From: Nemertoderma westbladi
Taxonomy: Eukaryota > Xenacoelomorpha > Nemertodermatida > Nemertodermatidae
Reading direction: 5' to 3'
DNA: 64,000 nucleotides
Assembly: GCA_032718475.1 (NCBI GenBank)
Contig: JAUCBJ010001352.1
Coordinates: 1 to 64,000, forward strand
Below, piece by piece: positions 60,638 through 64,000 of the stretch; position 1 is the first letter of the stretch, and every line of letters begins with the position of its first letter. Under the pieces are notes generated by a model. It searched no databases and had not been told where the DNA came from. It was given only the letters and a program-made list of their open reading frames with translations. The position numbers were made by a program, and so were the translations under genes.

Positions 60638-60903
60638 CTGCCAGAACAACTTGGTACAATAACACCCGCGCATTAAAGCCGGGAGATCACGTGCTGTTAG
60701 CGGAAGTGAATCTAAAAAGACGCTTCTGGATAACAGGTGTAATTTTAGCCACACATCCATCTATGGATGGAGTGACAAGAACTGTGACAGTACGGACAAT
60801 TGACGGTCGTACAGTAGACAGACCGACTCAACGTCTCGTACTTCTTGAAGAGACTCGTAACGAGTCTGGAGACTACAAATCTCCAACTAATACCTTGTTA
60901 TAT
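60638..60903 (+). mobile_element. BEL/Pao retrotransposon pol C-terminal fragment
   Basis: The plus strand encodes ALKPGDHVLLAEVNLKRRFW, then VRTIDGRTVDRPTQRLVLLE, the domain (DUF5641 type) that follows integrase in BEL/Pao Pol proteins. It ends at TAA (60903). Upstream protease, RT and integrase and any LTR are not found, so this is an isolated remnant. Confidence 0.82.
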
Positions 60904-60904
60904 T

Positions 60905-61080
60905 AACGGACTGGGTGAACCTACCTCCACTTCTGAATTTAAAGGCCTTTGTTTTCATCATGTTTACAGTTAGTTTATTTTTGTTGAAGTATTTAGATTG
61001 TTTGTCTAGTGCTGCTTGGATGTCTTTTAGAGAATTTCCGTAAATGGCTACAGTCCCAATCCCAATAAACATTAACTTGG
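60905..61080 (-). mobile_element. LINE reverse-transcriptase scrap
   Basis: The minus strand encodes NSLKDIQAALDKQSKYFNKN, then KLTVNMMKTKAFKF, matching the region just after the YADD box in CR1-like RTs. It abuts the BEL/Pao fragment and is incomplete. Confidence 0.7.
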
Positions 61081-61390
61081 TCGTTTTGGCGGCCAAAATG
61101 ACCAAAATCGCCAAAAAAATGTAGTGTATTCCTAGGGGCTACTTGGTCGTTTTGGCGAAGCGATTTAACTCAAATCAGCTAAGTCCAGACAGTCTGTCTC
61201 CTTGGCCATCCATTTGGTGGATCTGACTAAATGTCGGCTCGCTTTCATTTTTATAATTGACAGATTGTTAACTTACCCGGCGCTGAGCCTTGCAGTACTG
61301 GAGTCCGCCCACTCAGGCATTGATAGAGTACACAGTCTTATAAAAGGAGTTGAAGGGGGCTTTGTTAAAGGAGGAGTATGTATAATAATC

Positions 61391-61565
61391 TGAACGTCCC
61401 GAAATTAATTTATGGACGTCCCGAAATTAACTTATGGACGTCCCGAAATTAATTTATGGACGTCCCAAAATTAATCTATCAACCAATTAGAATCGTAATG
61501 AAATAACTAATTAATGGACGTCCATAAATTAATTTCGGGATGTTAATTTCGGAAATTAATTTCAA
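61391..61565. repeat. 22-bp tandem repeat with inverted copy
   Basis: GGACGTCCCGAAATTAATTT is repeated about four times from 61394. An inverted copy (AAATTAATTTCGGGAT) at about 61525-61550 allows a foldback. Confidence 0.8.
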
Positions 61566-61694
61566 TAATATTTTTTTTTATAATAAAATTTTTTTTTAAT
61601 ATTTTTTTACAATGTATAATTCGCGGACACTGCGGGGTGACTACAAAACAAAGACCCAATTATAACGACCTACATAATCTTGTTACATGTGTTA

Positions 61695-61940
61695 ACTTTC
61701 GTTAATTGTTTTGAATCCCTCGTCACGCCTCTGTAACTTTCTCCTTTACTAACCTGCTCCTTTAAATAGCAATGGTACATAACGCTCATTGTGACCTGTA
61801 CAAAACAAAGAGGTAAAGTCGCGTTACGTCCCAAAGAGCGTTAGGTTCCAAACAGCTTTAGGTCCCATTGCCAGAGAGAGTGAGGTCACATTGCCATTTA
61901 AAGGAGCAGGTTAGTAAAGAAGCAGGTTACAGAGAAATTA
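61695..61940. repeat. Facing remnants of repeat X
   Basis: CTAACCTGCTCCTTTAAAT at about 61748 (plus) and ATTTAAAGGAGCAGGTTAG at about 61897 (inverted) form arms with repeat X-like words (GTTAATTGTTTTGAAT, CCTCTGTAAC). The centre holds a GTTACGTCCC/GTTAGGTCC/GAGGTCACATTGCC series. Confidence 0.6.
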
Positions 61941-61944
61941 AGAA

Positions 61945-62805
61945 AATTTCATTTTATTTTTTTTATTACAATTTCTTTATTATTTATTCGAAAGGGTTTC
62001 GGCAGTTCTTTAAAAGTTATCGGTTCGAATTTTTATATTTCTGTTTTTACAGCGAATTTTTCAGATTAGCCAAAAATTTTTTAAAATTTTGCCAAATATT
62101 AATAAATCTTAATTAATTTTCATAAAAACGCTACATTTAAATTTTAACCGATAACTTTTGTGGAGCTCACCTCGGTAATTCGAAAAAATTGTTTCAGCCA
62201 ATTTCACCTAAAATTGAATGACTAGTAGGATTTTAACCGATAATCGTGTTTCATTCAATGACAAGCGAGGGGGCGAATAGAAAGTTGAAAATTTTTCTAA
62301 CAAACAAATGTTCAGCCATATTTTAACAGCCCATACTGTATAAAATCAAATATTTAGTACGATTTTAGAAAAGGAGTGATTTATATATGAATTCCTGTTG
62401 CCATGGTGAAACATGGTCTTTTTAACCAACTTCCAACAATCCGATTTGTGCCGATTTTGGATATGTTGATAAGCAGAAAATTTGGACCTAGAAAATCTTC
62501 ATTTAAATTCTGTTGGAATTTTTCCGAGGTTGAGCCGTTTTTCCCTTTTTTTTAATGGACTAGTGGAGTGAAAGTCCCTAAATCTGGAAAACCCGTGAAA
62601 TAGTCCAATTAGTATCGATAGACTAATTAAGTTTCCAGACCAACAGAAATTAACATTTTATAATTTTATTAATTAACTAGAAAGCCTGTGGCCCTTCGGG
62701 CCACAGCTTTCTAGTGCACGTGCAGATGATATATGAATATGTGTGGGAGATTGGAGAACTGCATACGGAACAGACACCATCATTAAATAAAACACCACCC
62801 CCATA
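61945..62805. other. AT-rich, no gene seen
   Basis: No coding signal. A palindrome (AAAGCCTGTGGCCCTTCGGGC followed by CACAGCTTT, split here) lies at 62680-62712. Confidence 0.4.
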
Positions 62806-62809
62806 AGAG

Positions 62810-64000
62810 ATAACTGTCAAGTTTCAACTTTAGTCAGATTGTAAATAACAAAATTTCCAGAAAATGATCACTTTCAGATCCACCCTCTACCTGCGGACTG
62901 GTGAAATGCAGATGGCGCTGCAGTTTGGTAAAGATGGGGTTTATGGTGAAGTAAAATGCCTGCCTTTCAAGTTTCAGCTTAAACAGATTGTAAATAACAA
63001 AATTGGTGTAGATGTTCACATTCAGACTTCTAGCGGTAGACTGAAGAACTGTAGACGACTCTGGGACTCCGTAAAGATACAGAATATGCTGTAGTAGATT
63101 CCTGCCAAGTTTCAGCTCAAAGGGATTAAAGAGAACCAATTGGGATGAGGTGTTCACTATCAGACAATTCGCCCTCTAGCGGCAGATAGGGGAACTGTAT
63201 ACAACTCTGCGACTCCGTAAAGGTAGAGCCTATGCTGTAGTAGATGCCTACCAAGTTTCAGTCTAAACCGTTGGTAAATAACAAAGTTGGAGAAGATGTT
63301 AACTTTCAGACATTTCACCCTCTAGCGGTAGACTGGGGAAGTGTATACGACTCTGCAACTCCGTAAAGATAGAGCCTAGGATGTAGTAGATGCCTGCCAA
63401 GTTTCAGCTCAAAAGGATTAAAAAGAACCAAATGGGATGAGGTTTTCACTATCAGACAATTCGCCCTCTTGCGGCTGACTGTGGAACTGTAGACGACTCT
63501 ACTACTCCGCAAAGATATAGCCTATGCTATAGTAGATGCCTACCAAGTTTCAGTCTAAAAGGTTTGTAAATAACAAAGTTGGAGATGTTAAATTTCATAC
63601 ATTTCGCCCTCTAGCGGCAGACGCGGGTACTGTAGACAACTCTGCGCGACTCAGTAAAGATATAGCCTATGCTGTAGTAGATGCCTACCAAGTTCAGTCT
63701 AAATGGATTATAAATAACAAAGTTGGAGAAGATGTTAACTTGCAGACATTTCGCCCTCTAGCGGTAGACTGGGAAATTGTAGACGACTCTGCGACTCAGT
63801 AAAGATTCAGCCTATGCTGTAGTAGATGCCTACCAAGTTTCAGTCAAAACGGATTGTAAATAATAAAGTTGGAGAAGATGTTAACTCTCAGACATTTAGC
63901 CCTCTAACGGTAGACTGGGGAACTGTAGACAACCCAGTGACTCCGGAAATATACAGCCTATGCTGCAGTATATAGTTACCACGTTTCAGCTCAAAAGCAT
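62810..64000. repeat. 145-bp tandem array, continues past the window
   Basis: CAAGTTTCAG-type unit starts occur at about 62819, 62970, 63107, 63250, 63399, 63542, 63688, 63833 and 63979, spaced 137-151 bp. Two unit types are mixed: one with AAGAGAACCAATTGGGATGA, the other with GTAAATAACAAAGTTGGAGA. Each unit has CGCCCTCTAGCGG and CCTATGCTGTAGTAGATGCC. Short open frames are incidental. Confidence 0.93.

Overview
The window is animal nuclear DNA. It contains two recognisable bilaterian regulatory genes, both on the minus strand: a KDM4/JMJD2 histone lysine demethylase (48.3-51.5 kb) and a POU-domain homeobox factor of POU2/Oct type (43.1-44.4 kb). It also has GT-AG introns and a dense mix of non-LTR retrotransposons, tRNA-derived SINEs, MITEs, Helitron/Helentron-like elements and minisatellites. 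The AT-rich, repeat-rich composition with recurring TAGGCCTAC and ACCGGT words fits a marine invertebrate. I cannot name the phylum from sequence alone. There are no prokaryotic, phage or CRISPR features.

Layout. 0-3 kb: AT-rich DNA, a promoter-like patch with an RFX X-box and a CCAAT/CRE pair, and a G-rich 12-bp minisatellite beside an interspersed repeat here called 'repeat X'. 3.0-10.2 kb: a 7.2-kb satellite of 27-bp and 20-bp units that stops at the microsatellite tail of a LINE. 10.2-21.8 kb: minus-strand LINE fragments, SINEs, a plus-strand LINE fragment, and two related, probably coding minus-strand exons (13967-15217 and 20896-21737). Both exons end in the same LK-x-PGIL motif at a GTAAGT donor. 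22.2-26.5 kb: nested copies of a 1.25-kb Helentron-like element. 26.8-30.0 kb: a 3.1-kb inverted-repeat element holding a MULE-like MITE and a 27-bp minisatellite. 30-42.5 kb: SINEs, LINE tails, several minisatellites and two small candidate exons (31627-31671 and 37130-37279). 43-51.5 kb: POU gene, repeat X, 16-bp minisatellite, KDM4 gene. 52.8-64 kb: a 487-codon LINE fragment, a LINE tail, a hAT MITE with 8-bp target duplication, palindromic foldbacks, a BEL/Pao fragment, and a 145-bp tandem array running off the right edge.

Genes together. KDM4 and POU lie in the same direction, 4 kb apart; nothing in the sequence shows shared function. The most interesting unexplained object is a putative minus-strand gene whose exons at 37.2, 31.6 and 21.7 kb join in compatible phases (1, 1, then 0). 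A diverged second version of its long exon at 15.2-14.0 kb looks like an alternative exon or a tandem paralogue. I do not recognise the family.

Nearly all long reading frames in the tandem arrays are artefacts of units whose length is a multiple of three, and I do not call them genes. Boundaries of repeats are estimates made by eye.
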